Of a DNA stretch of 64,000 nucleotides, positions 17,562-28,022 are shown piece by piece. Location of the stretch: the NCBI GenBank assembly GCA_021155965.1, contig JAJNBJ010000016.1:1-64000 (forward strand), given 5' to 3'. The DNA comes from Flavipsychrobacter sp. (GTDB lineage: Bacteria; Bacteroidota; Bacteroidia; Chitinophagales; Chitinophagaceae). A program made the translations under genes and the position numbers. The notes under the pieces were generated by a model that saw only the letters and a program-made list of their open reading frames with translations, searched no databases and was not told the DNA's origin. Each line of letters begins with the position of its first letter. Position 1 is the stretch's first letter.

Positions 17562-18257
17562 CTAGCTGACTTTACCCAGGTACACCCAATCGCCCTGAAC
17601 ATTGGTGCATTCAAAGTCTTTCATACCTATTTCCCTGTTCAGCATCTCCTTTGTTGGAAAGAAATTGACGTGGAGATCCAATGTATAGAAATTATACCGC
17701 TGGCATGGAGTAACAATGATGAGCTGTTTCCGTGCAACTCTTTTTAACTCGTTTATCGCATCCCTGAGATCAATAATGTGCTCCACAGTGTGCGAACACA
17801 CAACAATGTCGAATGACTTATCGGGAAAAGGCAGCTCTTCTATATATCCTTTTACATAGTCGGCCTTAAGACCGGGAATACTGTCATAAATGTCTGTACC
17901 TGTCAATTTGAAAGGTGTCCGTTCAGAAAGAACATTGAGGAAATAACCACGGCCCGCTCCTACATCAAGTAATGTTGTTGCTGTTTTATCGGCATATTCT
18001 ATAATATATTCTATGCTGGCCTGGTTCATATCGGTCGGCCTGTCGCCTGCCCGGGTCTCTATGTTTTCATATAATGATGTATACTCAGCTTTACTCATGT
18101 AAAAAACATCTTTCTTAAAATTCATGATCTTACTGATGTCCTTACCCTTGAACCAATAGCGAAAAACAGGGTACATAAAATATTTATTATCTCTTATTGC
18201 CGGCGGCAGCCAGTTATCCATAAGGTACCTTATAGTATTGGTTATCTCTCTCTTCAT
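17562..18257 (-). CDS. Class I SAM-dependent methyltransferase
   Basis: A 231-residue soluble methyltransferase. Motif I is LLDVGAGRGYFLNVL (about 96-110), the acidic end of strand 2 is TGTDIYDSIPG, and motif IV reads DIVVCSHTVEHIIDL. The pattern is that of Methyltransf_11/23 enzymes, often acting on sugars, quinones or small molecules. The N-terminal 80 residues (LMDNWLPPAIRDNKYFMYPVF) are helical and may bind substrate or membrane. The neighbours are a T9SS cargo gene and a GT-C/TPR gene, so a glycan or lipid substrate is plausible but unproven. Confidence 0.85.
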   Translation of the reverse strand: MKREITNTIRYLMDNWLPPAIRDNKYFMYPVFRYWFKGKDISKIMNFKKDVFYMSKAEYTSLYENIETRAGDRPTDMNQASIEYIIEYADKTATTLLDVGAGRGYFLNVLSERTPFKLTGTDIYDSIPGLKADYVKGYIEELPFPDKSFDIVVCSHTVEHIIDLRDAINELKRVARKQLIIVTPCQRYNFYTLDLHVNFFPTKEMLNREIGMKDFECTNVQGDWVYLGKVS

Positions 18258-18333
18258 TGAGCTTCAATAATTTGGTTTGTAAAAATAATGATTTTCAGGA
18301 AGGGGTGGTATATTCGCATAAACATACTACTAA

Positions 18334-20385
18334 ATGAGGTACCTGACGGATGACATGCTAAAAAAGATATTTTGGTCGCTGCTGTGCGTGATCTTTGTTG
18401 TCATGATCATATACACCCCCGATTATGGCATCTGCGGTGATGATGTATCGCAGCATAATTACGGGAAAAGTGTGTGGGCCTATCTAAGCACGTTCGGGGG
18501 CGACAAAACTGCCGTAACAGGCAAATACCTTGAAAATACCCAGACTTTGTATGGCGGCTTCTTTGATGGCACAGCATCGATGATGATCAGTTTTTTTCAC
18601 CCAAAAGACGAATTCTTGTTTCGTCACTATTGGGTGATGATATTCGGTTTTTTGGGTTTCCTGATAACCGGGCTTCTAGCAAAGGAATTTGGCGGCTGGC
18701 GTGCTGCTGTTGTATCAGTGTTTCTGCTTTTTTTTGTTGGGCGGTACTTCGGAGAAGCCTTCAACAACCCGAAAGACATTCCGTTTGCTACCACTTATAT
18801 CCTTGCTGTTTATGCGATCGTTTTATGGCTGAAAAATATTGAGCAGCTAAAATGGAAGCATACTATTTATATGGCTCTGGCTGTGGGCCTGTCTTTAAGC
18901 ATCCGTATTGGTGGTGCGTTATTGGTTGCCTACCTCGGGCTTTTTTATGCAGTCGTTGTCTGGCAGAAGAAATTGTATAAGGACAAGAAGCTATCAAAAA
19001 GCCTAAAGCACCTCGTTGTTGCAGGTGTGATCGCATATATAGGCATGGTGATATGGTGGCCTTATGCTCTTGAAGACCCATTGAGCAATCCATTCGAGGC
19101 TTTAAAGATAATGTCCAGCTATCCGGCAATGATCAAGATGATATTTGAGGGACACAGGATCGATTCATCGCAGATACCGTGGTATTATTTACCCAAATGG
19201 CTTTCGATCGGCCTCCCTATTTATTTATTGCTTGGCTTTATAGGCGGCAGCGCCCTTATAATGCAGCTCACCCGCAAGTTTAAGAACAGTTTTTTATGGA
19301 CTATCGTTTTTGTTGTAGTCTTCCCGGTATTTTATATCGTATACAATCATTCAACTTTATACGACGGTCTCAGGCATAGTTTATTCATAATCCCGGCAAT
19401 GGTCATTGTTGCCACGTTATTCTACATATTTGTGTACGATAGCATAAAGAGCAAAGCTTTGCAATATGGAGTTGTAGCTTTAGTTGTTATACTCATTGCC
19501 CTACCAGCAAGGTTCATGTTTGCCAATCATCCGAATGAATACGTATATTTTAACGAAATAGCCGGAGGCATCAAAAATGCTTATGGCATTTACGAGACAG
19601 ACTATTATATGAATAGCATTAAGCAAGGGTACAAATGGTTAATTGAACGTGAGTTGAATAAAAGGCCTGCAAACGATACCGCTATTATTGCTACAAACTG
19701 CGCTGAACCTTTCGTGGAGTATGAAAAGATATCTCCTTTACCTTTTCACACTATGTACAGCCGTTTTTATGAAAAGAACCAGAAGGACTGGGACTATGCT
19801 GTCTATTACGGCCGCTTTCTTGATAAAGAGCAGTTGCAGAATGGCTATTTCCCATCCTCCATGGCTATCCATGTAATAAAAGCTGATGGCGTTCCTTTAT
19901 GTACTATCCTGAAAAATGACCCAGAGCGCAATGGCTTTAAGGGCTTTACAGCAAAACAGCAAAATGATCTCCCCAGCGCAATTAATTACTTCAGCAAAGC
20001 ATTAACGAAATACCCGGAAGATATGGAGCTGTGGGGTGAACTTGCTGAAACATATGCCCGGATGGGCAACCTGGATTCTGCACAATTATTTATTGATAAA
20101 GCGCTGGCTATCTCATCGCTCGACTTGCAAACATTATTTATGGCGGGGCAAATAGCTATGCAGCGCCGCGATTTCAAAAAGGCAGAACAGGTATTTACAA
20201 ATATCACTGTGGAATACCCAAGTATGGGGCAGGCATACCTGCAACTTGGCGTGGCACAGGCCAGCATGGGCAATTTTATTGGCGCTATTGAAAGCGTGAA
20301 TACAGGTATAGCTGCTGACCCTTCTGTAACCGAACAGGGCAACGACCTTTTGCAGAAAATACGTGCCGCAAGAGGCGGTAAATAA
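18334..20385 (+). CDS. GT-C-type membrane glycosyltransferase with C-terminal TPRs
   Basis: A 683-residue polytopic protein. About ten hydrophobic helices lie between residues 10 and 400. The first periplasmic loop has acidic residues in PDYGICGDDVSQHNYGK, the place where GT-39/ArnT-like enzymes carry their catalytic Asp. Residues about 540-680 form three or four tetratricopeptide repeats (AINYFSKALTKYPEDMELWGELAETYARMGNLDSAQ and so on). Such proteins transfer sugars from polyprenyl phosphates to periplasmic acceptors; donor and acceptor are unknown. It ends at a 23-bp hairpin shared with rpsP. Confidence 0.78.
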   Translation: MRYLTDDMLKKIFWSLLCVIFVVMIIYTPDYGICGDDVSQHNYGKSVWAYLSTFGGDKTAVTGKYLENTQTLYGGFFDGTASMMISFFHPKDEFLFRHYWVMIFGFLGFLITGLLAKEFGGWRAAVVSVFLLFFVGRYFGEAFNNPKDIPFATTYILAVYAIVLWLKNIEQLKWKHTIYMALAVGLSLSIRIGGALLVAYLGLFYAVVVWQKKLYKDKKLSKSLKHLVVAGVIAYIGMVIWWPYALEDPLSNPFEALKIMSSYPAMIKMIFEGHRIDSSQIPWYYLPKWLSIGLPIYLLLGFIGGSALIMQLTRKFKNSFLWTIVFVVVFPVFYIVYNHSTLYDGLRHSLFIIPAMVIVATLFYIFVYDSIKSKALQYGVVALVVILIALPARFMFANHPNEYVYFNEIAGGIKNAYGIYETDYYMNSIKQGYKWLIERELNKRPANDTAIIATNCAEPFVEYEKISPLPFHTMYSRFYEKNQKDWDYAVYYGRFLDKEQLQNGYFPSSMAIHVIKADGVPLCTILKNDPERNGFKGFTAKQQNDLPSAINYFSKALTKYPEDMELWGELAETYARMGNLDSAQLFIDKALAISSLDLQTLFMAGQIAMQRRDFKKAEQVFTNITVEYPSMGQAYLQLGVAQASMGNFIGAIESVNTGIAADPSVTEQGNDLLQKIRAARGGK

Positions 20386-20397
20386 GAGATCTATCTG

Positions 20398-20446
20398 ATG
20401 CATAAAAGAAAATGTCCCGCGATGCGGGACATTTTCTTTTATGCAT
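20398..20446. terminator. Bidirectional terminator, 23-bp perfect stem
   Basis: Positions 20398-20420 are the exact inverse of 20424-20446, with a three-base GAT loop. A-rich and T-rich flanks on both sides let it end transcription from the GT-C gene and from convergent rpsP. Confidence 0.9.
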
Positions 20447-20458
20447 TTAAACGTTTGG

Positions 20459-20965
20459 TTATGCTTCAGGAGTAGCTGCATCTTCTGCATTTACTTCAGC
20501 TTCAGCTTCAGCTATCTGGGCTGCCCTTGCAGCATTTTTTTCTTCGATCTTACGCACAGATTCCTTCATGGTCTCATTGCGTTTATCAGCTTTGTGCTTA
20601 CGATGAGACTCTTCGCGGCGGGCTACCAGTTCCTCATGCTCGCCATTCCACTTTTCGAATTTCTCCATTGCTGTTGTTTCATCAAACAGGCCAAGAGATA
20701 CACCGCGCATCAGGTGCTTCAGGAACAATACCCCTTTGAACGACAATATCCTGCGGCAGGTATTGGTAGGCTGTGCGCCTTTATCCAGCCAATGCAACGA
20801 GCGCTCACGGCTTATACGAACAGTAGCCGGTACGGTCAAAGGATTGTAAGTACCTAATTTCTCAATGAACTTCCCGTCGCGGGGTGCTGTAGTGTTTGCT
20901 ACTACGATGAAATAGAACGGGCGCTTTTTCGACCCATGTCTCTGCAGGCGAATTTTTACCGACAT
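20459..20965 (-). CDS. rpsP: 30S ribosomal protein S16 with C-terminal extension
   Basis: Component of the small ribosomal subunit. The core is [24 protein letters not shown]...[13 protein letters not shown], as expected for bS16. The protein is 168 residues instead of about 80-90. The extra half is a charged helix followed by an Ala/Glu-rich tail ([24 protein letters not shown]), an extension seen in other Bacteroidota S16 proteins. I used the ATG at 20965; a longer frame reaching 21037 would run past the promoter at 21007-21038. Unusually it is not next to rimM or trmD here. Confidence 0.96.
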   Translation of the reverse strand: MSVKIRLQRHGSKKRPFYFIVVANTTAPRDGKFIEKLGTYNPLTVPATVRISRERSLHWLDKGAQPTNTCRRILSFKGVLFLKHLMRGVSLGLFDETTAMEKFEKWNGEHEELVARREESHRKHKADKRNETMKESVRKIEEKNAARAAQIAEAEAEVNAEDAATPEA

Positions 20966-21006
20966 AATAATAGAAATTATTTTGCGTGAACAATAAATTT
21001 GGACTG

Positions 21007-21038
21007 CAAATATAGTAGGAAAAGAATAAAATCCCAAA
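21007..21038 (-). promoter_or_regulatory. Promoter of rpsP
   Basis: Read on the minus strand: TTTG (21035-21038), 20 nt, then TATATTTG (21007-21014). Both elements are perfect. The leader to the ATG at 20965 is about 37 nt. Confidence 0.75.
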
Positions 21039-21081
21039 CAAAAACAGTGAAAAAAACGGATGTAAACAGCTGCTATATAAC

Positions 21082-24000
21082 TTACCGCAACAAGGTCACA
21101 TTGCCATGCTTCCTGAAGGCACCGCCGGTGTTGGTCGCAGCTTCGATCTCATATACAAATACCCCTAATGGCTGTGGCTTCCCTTTGTACGTACCATCCC
21201 AACCCTCATTGATATCTGTGGTCTCGAATACAAGATTGCCCCACCGGTTGAAGATGCGGAAGTAATGCAGCGTTGCCTCCCCTCTCCTCAAAATGTACAG
21301 CTTACTGTTCACTCCTGAACCACTTGGGCTGAATACATTAGGTACTGCTATTAAAGAGCTGATGTCATAGTAGATATTTATAGAATCTGTAGCCTCACAC
21401 CCCCACTCTGTCCTTGCCTTAACTATGTACCGGGTGCTGATAACAGGTGTGGCTACCGGGTCGGATACATTTGGGTTATCCAGTCCCGCAGGAGGGAACC
21501 AGCTAAAATAGCTGCAGTTGGTCTGCGACTTGATGTGGTATGCTTCGCCGGGGAAAATGGTAACGGAATCACCCAGGAATATATGACCTGCGGGGTGGAT
21601 GATGACATGGGTGGACAAGGTATCCGTACAGCCATGCTGGCTGGTGGCTATCACCCTGTATGCCTGAGAGGTAATGGCACGTACCCATGGTGCAGGCGAT
21701 AAAGAATCATCCAGGTATAATGACGGCGACCAGCGGTAAGACACACCACCGTCTGGCGATAGCTGAACCTCCTGGTGCGGACACAGATGGTAGCTGGTAT
21801 CCAGGTTGGCAAAATTGCCGGGATATACTACCAGAAAGGTAGAGTCTATGCCTGAACAACCTGCCGGTGTGGTAACGGTCAGGGTCAGCTTCGCACTGTC
21901 TATACCTTTGAATAGCACTGATGATGCCGTGGAATCATCCACAAGCGTGCCGGGGCTCCAGTTGAAGCTGTAATATTTATACCACTTCGGTGTGACCGAT
22001 GCATGCAAATGAAGGGTATCAAACTCACACACCTGCTTGAAGCCATTGATATCCACTTCAGGGAAGGGCTGCACATCAATGTAAAGGGAGTCAACAAGAT
22101 CGGGGCAGCCTGCAATTTTCACATACACATAGTACATGTCCGAGGTATCGGGCGCTATCCGTGGTGTAGCAATATTGGGGGTTGCTATACCTGCCGTGGG
22201 TAACCACTGGAAGGTAGCTGCAGGGTTAGCGGTAAGCCGTATGGGCACATAGTTGCCAGCAGCGCGGCAGATGGCCGTATCGGGGTTGTACAGGGTGAAC
22301 GTATCGAATATCACGGTGGCATTAATGGTATCACTGCCGGCACAGCCTGCCACCATAACCTGCAGCCAGTATGTACCTGAAAGGGAGGTGGTGATGGATG
22401 GTGTTGTGGCGCCAGTGCTCCACAGGTAGGCAGGAGAGGTATAGGTAACCGAAGATTGCAGGGTTATGGGTGTTGAGTTACAGTTGAAGGTGTCAGGCCC
22501 AAGGTCCACTACAGGGTACGGGGATATGGTAACGCGGATGGTATCGGCAGAATAACAGTACCCATTATCCACCTGCAGCCAGTAAGTGCCTGTTGAGGTA
22601 ACGGTCAGGGATGTGCCTGAACTGCCATCGCTCCACAGGTAGTTATATCCCGGCGGCTGCGTGGATGACAAAACAAGCGTATTGCCTACGCAGAAGGCTG
22701 TATCAATGCCCAGGTTCACAATTGGGAACGGGGCATAGGTAACACCGAAGGTATCGATCTTCACGTCGCAATTATTAATGTTACGCACCCAGTAGATGCC
22801 CGATGCAGGTGCAATAATGCTTGCGGCAACCGATCCTGTACTCCAACTGCGAGATGCATATCCCGGAGCAGAGTATAATGTTATAGGTGCACCTGAAATA
22901 CAAAGTGCCGTATCCTCGCGGGTGAATACAGTATCTGATAACCCTACATTAATATAAACACTATCCGTTACGACGCATATTTTACGAAAAGCGATGTCAT
23001 CAATCGCAAAGTCGTTGCCTGATGCGGTTGTATTCATATCATAGATACAAATGGTAGCTGTTGTACTTACGCCACTGTTCCATGTAGATGCAAAATTTGT
23101 CCACACGCCGGGAACAGAAGTTATGGGTGTAGGTGCGCCTATCAATACACCATTGATGCGGAATTGCAGGATCGGGACATCGGGCCCTACAGTTATGGAA
23201 GAGCAGTTAGCTATCCACGCAGAGAAGTCATAATCGGTATTGGGTTCAACCGTTACTGTCTGGCACCATACATCAGTAGGCGTAGGGCCTCCATTAAGTA
23301 TCAGCATCTGGCCAGTGCCTGTGGTATGGTCCCCAAAACTGGTAAAACCACCATGTACGCCAAACGGATCATTATACACAGAATAATTCCCTTCCAGCAG
23401 CACCCCGCTAGGGCCAGGAGAGTAGGTGTAGGAACTTGTAAACCCTGTATTACCTGCTGTAAAGTCTCCGTTGTTCACGAGGTTCAAATTTGTCATTGAT
23501 CTAACAATCAGGCTGTACCAACCTGCGCCAGCTACAGTAAGCAAAGGATTCAATATGGTTGCACTGGATAAGCCGGTAGCGGGAGACCAGAGATAACTCA
23601 AGATAGGGTTAGTACCATAAACAGCAGCAGGCAGCGTCACCGTATCGCCAATACACGTGTGTATCGAATCAACCAGTGCAATGGAATCGCATGTCGCGGC
23701 CAACGAACAAATGCCTGGTATTAAAACAATATTCCGTAAGATATGATTGGAACACAACGCGCCGGTACCACCTGCCAAGCCCCAATCAACGGCAGCTGGC
23801 GTAGTATATAAAGTGCGATAGTCGAATACGCTGTTTGTCCGCAATGTATCATCAAAAAAAACTTTCAGGGTAGTTGTAGGAACGCACCACTCGATCCTGT
23901 ACCTGTGAAATAACCCGTCCTTCATATTCGTCCTTGTGGGAGAAATAGCAACAGGCGCCCCACCGGGGCAAGGGATGGTTGGAATTGCATTGGGCGCAAC

Positions 24001-24444
24001 AGCTATATGGTCAACACCGGGTATGTCGTTGCAATAAGTGCCGAAGGAGTTATCAAAAAAATCAAATTCAACACAAAAGGATTGGTTAAAATCAGGATTC
24101 GCCGGCCCTCCTGCAGGATTATAATAGCCAAAATGCGCATCAGTAGCATTAAGGGATGTTGGCGTAATATTTTGCCCGAACGCAACACAGAAGCCATCTG
24201 CACCACTACCGCTCGCACGGTCAACACTTGCTTCGAATGTTAATACAAAGCTGTTATTGAAATCGATCGTGGTGGTACACCATATGGCACCTCTTCGGTA
24301 GCTGCAAGTAGGCGTTGGCGTAAGATTATAAACACCGGGTGTTACAATCACCGCACTGCCGACGGGGGGATTGAATACCTGGGCATCTGTGTTATAGAAG
24401 AGCAATAAGGATATAATAGCCAGTAAATAAGGTCTCATAAGCAT
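21082..24444 (-). CDS. T9SS-exported lectin-like adhesin, copy 1
   Basis: A 1120-residue secreted protein. After the signal peptide ([21 protein letters not shown]), residues about 45-240 look like a legume-lectin-type beta-sandwich ([20 protein letters not shown], then [10 protein letters not shown] and DHIAVAPN). A carbohydrate-binding-like module near 320-490 is followed by a series of Ig/PKD-like repeats ([15 protein letters not shown]..., [10 protein letters not shown]...). The final 85 residues ([15 protein letters not shown]...[14 protein letters not shown]...GWDGTYKG) form the type B T9SS sorting domain. It is a tandem paralogue of the next gene, with long stretches of near-identical DNA. 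Binding to a glycan is a reasonable guess from the lectin fold. Confidence 0.9.
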   Translation of the reverse strand: MLMRPYLLAIISLLLFYNTDAQVFNPPVGSAVIVTPGVYNLTPTPTCSYRRGAIWCTTTIDFNNSFVLTFEASVDRASGSGADGFCVAFGQNITPTSLNATDAHFGYYNPAGGPANPDFNQSFCVEFDFFDNSFGTYCNDIPGVDHIAVAPNAIPTIPCPGGAPVAISPTRTNMKDGLFHRYRIEWCVPTTTLKVFFDDTLRTNSVFDYRTLYTTPAAVDWGLAGGTGALCSNHILRNIVLIPGICSLAATCDSIALVDSIHTCIGDTVTLPAAVYGTNPILSYLWSPATGLSSATILNPLLTVAGAGWYSLIVRSMTNLNLVNNGDFTAGNTGFTSSYTYSPGPSGVLLEGNYSVYNDPFGVHGGFTSFGDHTTGTGQMLILNGGPTPTDVWCQTVTVEPNTDYDFSAWIANCSSITVGPDVPILQFRINGVLIGAPTPITSVPGVWTNFASTWNSGVSTTATICIYDMNTTASGNDFAIDDIAFRKICVVTDSVYINVGLSDTVFTREDTALCISGAPITLYSAPGYASRSWSTGSVAASIIAPASGIYWVRNINNCDVKIDTFGVTYAPFPIVNLGIDTAFCVGNTLVLSSTQPPGYNYLWSDGSSGTSLTVTSTGTYWLQVDNGYCYSADTIRVTISPYPVVDLGPDTFNCNSTPITLQSSVTYTSPAYLWSTGATTPSITTSLSGTYWLQVMVAGCAGSDTINATVIFDTFTLYNPDTAICRAAGNYVPIRLTANPAATFQWLPTAGIATPNIATPRIAPDTSDMYYVYVKIAGCPDLVDSLYIDVQPFPEVDINGFKQVCEFDTLHLHASVTPKWYKYYSFNWSPGTLVDDSTASSVLFKGIDSAKLTLTVTTPAGCSGIDSTFLVVYPGNFANLDTSYHLCPHQEVQLSPDGGVSYRWSPSLYLDDSLSPAPWVRAITSQAYRVIATSQHGCTDTLSTHVIIHPAGHIFLGDSVTIFPGEAYHIKSQTNCSYFSWFPPAGLDNPNVSDPVATPVISTRYIVKARTEWGCEATDSINIYYDISSLIAVPNVFSPSGSGVNSKLYILRRGEATLHYFRIFNRWGNLVFETTDINEGWDGTYKGKPQPLGVFVYEIEAATNTGGAFRKHGNVTLLR

Positions 24445-24452
24445 GTAAAATA

Positions 24453-24460
24453 CAAAAATA
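24453..24460 (-). promoter_or_regulatory. -7 element of T9SS copy 1
   Basis: The minus strand reads TATTTTTG, 8 nt before the ATG at 24444. A transcript starting here would have almost no leader. No -33 element is seen. Confidence 0.45.
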
Positions 24461-24509
24461 TTGAAAATTATTGAGAACCCGGCCTTAATATTCAGGTCTT
24501 TGTATAATA

Positions 24510-27500
24510 CTACTGCAACAAGGTCACATTGCCATGCTTCCTGAAGGTACCGCCGGTGTTGGTTGCAGCTTCTATCTCATATACAAATACCCCTAATGGC
24601 TGGGGCTTGCCTTTGTACGTACCGTCCCAACCCTCATTGATATCTGTGGTCTCGAATACAAGATTGCCCCACCGGTTGAAGATGCGGAAGTAGTTCAGCG
24701 TTGCCTCCCCTCGCCTCAGCAGGTAAAGCTTACTGTTCACTCCTGAACCACTCGGGCTGAATACATTCGGTACTGCTATTAAAGAGCTGATGTCATAGTA
24801 GATATTTATAGAATCTGCAGCCTCACACCCCCACTCTGTCCTTGCCTTCACTATGTACCGGGTGCTGATAACGGGTGTGGCTACCGGGTCGGATACATTT
24901 GGGTTATCCAGGCCAGCAGGAGGGAACCAGCTAAAATAGCTGCAGTTGGTCTGCGATTTGATCTGGTATGCCTCACCGGGGAAAATGGTAACAGAATCTC
25001 CCAGGAATATATGCCCCGCAGGGTGGATGATAACATGCGTTGATAATGTGTCCGTACAGCCATGCTGGCTTTTTGCAATAACCGTATATGCCTGCGATAC
25101 GATAGCTCGTACCCAGGGCGCAGCAGATAAGGAGTCATCGAGGAATAACGATGGCGACCAGCGGTAAGATACCCCTCCTGTTGGCGACAACTGAACCTCC
25201 TGGTGCGGGCACAGATGGTAACTGGTATCCAGGTTGGCAAAATTGCCGGGATATACTACCAGTAAGGTAGAGTCTATGCCTGAACAACCTGCCGGTGTGG
25301 TAACGGTTAGGGTCAGCTTCGCACTGTCTATACCTTTGAATAGCACTGATGATGCCGTGGAATCATCCACAAGCGTGCCGGGGCTCCAGTTAAAGCTGTA
25401 ATATTTATACCACTTCGGTGTGACCGAAGCGTGCAAATGAAGGGTATCGAATTCACACACCTGCTTGAAGCCATTGATATCCACTTCAGGGAAGGGTTGC
25501 ACATCAATGTAAAGCGAATCAACAAGGTCAGGGCAACCAGCAATTTTTATATACACATAGTACATGTCTGAGGTATCGGGCGCTATCCGTGGTGTAGCAA
25601 TATTGGGGGTTGCTATACCTGCCGTGGGCAGCCACTGGAAGGTAGCAAGTGGATTGGCTGTAAGCCTTATCTGTACATAATTTCCTGCGGCCCTGCATAT
25701 GGCAGTATCAGGATTGTATAATGTGAAAGTATCGTGAATAATCGCAACGTTTACTGTATCCATACCTGCACAGCCGGCAACGGTTACAGTTAATGAATAC
25801 ACTCCGGGAAGGCTTGCCGTTATGGAAGGAGTACTGCTGCCTTCGCTCCATAAATAAGCGGGCGATGTATATGGAACCGATGACTGAAGCACAATCGGAG
25901 TACCTGTACAATTGAACGTATCGGGGCCAAGGTCCACCACAGGGTACGGGGATATGGTAACGCGGATAGTATCGGCAGAATAACAGTACCCATTATCCAC
26001 CTGCAGCCAGTAAGTGCCGGTTGACGTAACGGTCAGGGATGTGCCCGAACTGCCATCGCTCCACAGGTAATTATATCCCGGCGGCTGTGTGGATGACAAA
26101 ACAAGCGTATTGCCAATGCAGAAGGCTGTATCAATGCCCAGGTTCACAATTGGGAACGGGGCGTAGGTAACATTAAAAGTATCAACCTTCAGGGCACAAC
26201 CATTAATGTTGCGTACCCAGTAGGTGCCGGATGCAGAAGCAACAATATTTGTTGCGGTAGAGCCAGTACTCCACAAATAAGACGCATATCCCGGAGTAGA
26301 GTAAAGACTGATAGGAGCGCCACTTATGCACAAAGCGGTGTCATTGCGGGTGAAGATAGTGTCTGGTACAGTTACGTTAACATATACACTATCGGTTGCG
26401 AAGCATACTTCCCTGAACGAAATATCATCTATAGCAAAATCATTACCACCTCCTGAGAGGTTCAGATCATCCATACAGATCGTAGCCGATGTTGCTGCAC
26501 CACTGTTCCACGTAAATTGGAACTGTGTCCATACACCTAACGTAACAGGAGGTACAAATGTACCTATCGGCACTCCATTTATAAGGACCCTGTTGTTGGG
26601 CAGGGGCAGTTCTAGTGATGCTGTCCACAATGAAAACAAATAAGTTGTTCCGGGTGTTACCGATACCGTCTCACACCAAAAAGTCATTCCCGGAGTAGTA
26701 CTGCCATCTACGATCAGCATATTTCCTGTGCCCGTAGTATGATCGCCTATGGAACTCCACCCTGCATAAAACACGAACGGATCTGCGGCTACTGTATAAT
26801 TAGGCGGTGTAGAACAGCAGGTAACAAGATATGTATAAGTACTGCTGAACCCAGTATTCCCAGCACTGAACTCGCCATTCGCAACCAAATTATGGGGTAT
26901 AAGGGACCGGAGTGTAAGATTATAGTAAGAGGATGCTGCGGCAGTAAGACTGGGCGCTAAAACTGTTGTGCTAGACAAGCCTGTTGCAGGGCTCCATAAA
27001 TAGCTCATAACAGAATCAGTACCGGTAACTGATGCAGGCAATGTAATCACATCGCCGTTGCATGGATGTAAGGAATCGACCAGGCTGATAGAGTTGCTGC
27101 AGGTATGCGCACAGGTATAAGAAGCACAACTCGCAATACTTTCTGACACCAATGAATTTGTTGCTGTTGCTGATGCAACTGTGCCGTAAATACATAAACC
27201 CGTAGGATTTGGAATGGCACCCACCTCGTTGTAGTTATTCGTCCTTACATTGACATAATGCATTCCTGCAGTTAAATAGAAAGTTTGTGTAAAATGGGCA
27301 AAAGTTGTAAATGTAGTCGCAGATGCAACAGCTGGCTGTGAAAAGGTGGTCAAGACGCCGTCAACGTCGATAGCGGGAACATAATTATCATCAGCAATAT
27401 AGAAATCCAACGTGATGCTGTCAGCAGAACACATTCTGAATGGCCGTGTAAGTACCTTACTATATACTGTACCTGTGGGGCCTGTACCATCGGTAGTATA

Positions 27501-27839
27501 CGTATTTGAATTCAGGCAGCTTATCCATCCGCCCGGTGTACCAACCGGCATGCCTATCCAACCACCAAGCGTAGTTATCACATCGGCATTAACACCGAGT
27601 GGCACTAATATCAACCCTCCCGCTGTAACAGCAGTTGCTACACCAGGAGATTCATATGTTACTATCCACCTGGGATCAGGGACGGGTGTGCCCCCATTTA
27701 TACCCGGAGTTACAGCAGTTCCTGTAAGTGGGTTATACCCTGTATTGATGATCAATGAATTCGTAAGGCATTGGGCACGCGACTGCAAACCGGTAACAAT
27801 AAAAAACAGTAATAATAAATATCTGCCCATGGCATGCAA
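24510..27839 (-). CDS. T9SS-exported adhesin, copy 2
   Basis: A 1109-residue secreted paralogue of the preceding gene. The signal peptide is MHAMGRYLLLLFFIVTGLQSRAQ. Its first 240 residues differ from copy 1: in place of the lectin-like domain there is a beta-rich module (PDPRWIVTYESPG..., GGWIGMPVGTPGGWISC, DSITLDFYIADDNYVPAIDVDG). It resembles domains that Bacteroidota place at the N-terminus of T9SS cargo. From about residue 245 it realigns with copy 1, through a carbohydrate-binding-like module, Ig/PKD repeats and the type B C-terminal domain. The 3' half is nearly identical in DNA to copy 1 at a constant offset of 3428 bp, interrupted by a diverged block. Confidence 0.9.
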   Translation of the reverse strand: MHAMGRYLLLLFFIVTGLQSRAQCLTNSLIINTGYNPLTGTAVTPGINGGTPVPDPRWIVTYESPGVATAVTAGGLILVPLGVNADVITTLGGWIGMPVGTPGGWISCLNSNTYTTDGTGPTGTVYSKVLTRPFRMCSADSITLDFYIADDNYVPAIDVDGVLTTFSQPAVASATTFTTFAHFTQTFYLTAGMHYVNVRTNNYNEVGAIPNPTGLCIYGTVASATATNSLVSESIASCASYTCAHTCSNSISLVDSLHPCNGDVITLPASVTGTDSVMSYLWSPATGLSSTTVLAPSLTAAASSYYNLTLRSLIPHNLVANGEFSAGNTGFSSTYTYLVTCCSTPPNYTVAADPFVFYAGWSSIGDHTTGTGNMLIVDGSTTPGMTFWCETVSVTPGTTYLFSLWTASLELPLPNNRVLINGVPIGTFVPPVTLGVWTQFQFTWNSGAATSATICMDDLNLSGGGNDFAIDDISFREVCFATDSVYVNVTVPDTIFTRNDTALCISGAPISLYSTPGYASYLWSTGSTATNIVASASGTYWVRNINGCALKVDTFNVTYAPFPIVNLGIDTAFCIGNTLVLSSTQPPGYNYLWSDGSSGTSLTVTSTGTYWLQVDNGYCYSADTIRVTISPYPVVDLGPDTFNCTGTPIVLQSSVPYTSPAYLWSEGSSTPSITASLPGVYSLTVTVAGCAGMDTVNVAIIHDTFTLYNPDTAICRAAGNYVQIRLTANPLATFQWLPTAGIATPNIATPRIAPDTSDMYYVYIKIAGCPDLVDSLYIDVQPFPEVDINGFKQVCEFDTLHLHASVTPKWYKYYSFNWSPGTLVDDSTASSVLFKGIDSAKLTLTVTTPAGCSGIDSTLLVVYPGNFANLDTSYHLCPHQEVQLSPTGGVSYRWSPSLFLDDSLSAAPWVRAIVSQAYTVIAKSQHGCTDTLSTHVIIHPAGHIFLGDSVTIFPGEAYQIKSQTNCSYFSWFPPAGLDNPNVSDPVATPVISTRYIVKARTEWGCEAADSINIYYDISSLIAVPNVFSPSGSGVNSKLYLLRRGEATLNYFRIFNRWGNLVFETTDINEGWDGTYKGKPQPLGVFVYEIEAATNTGGTFRKHGNVTLLQ

Positions 27840-28005
27840 CTATGCATTTTCATTATAGACACCACTAAAGCAACCACACGTTGGAAAGTTACGCCACAAA
27901 AATCATATTACAAACATCCGGCAACCTATTTATGGGGCAATACCCTATTTCTATTGTCTATAACTCTATTCACATTAAATAACCTTTGAAACACTTTTGC
28001 AATTG

Positions 28006-28013
28006 TATTTTTG
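28006..28013 (+). promoter_or_regulatory. -7 element of the MFS gene
   Basis: TATTTTTG at 28006-28013, with TTTG at 27985-27988 (17-nt spacer, slightly short). The element overlaps a possible TTG start at 28011, which argues that translation begins at the GTG at 28023. Confidence 0.55.
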
Positions 28014-28022
28014 CGCAGCATT

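Noticed and set aside
21007-21037. An rpsP start at 21037.
   Set aside because: It would place the start codon within the promoter; MSVKIRLQ at 20965 is the family start.
24510-27839. The twin T9SS genes as an assembly duplication.
   Set aside because: The N-terminal domains differ completely and the shared part has many scattered base changes, so both copies are real.
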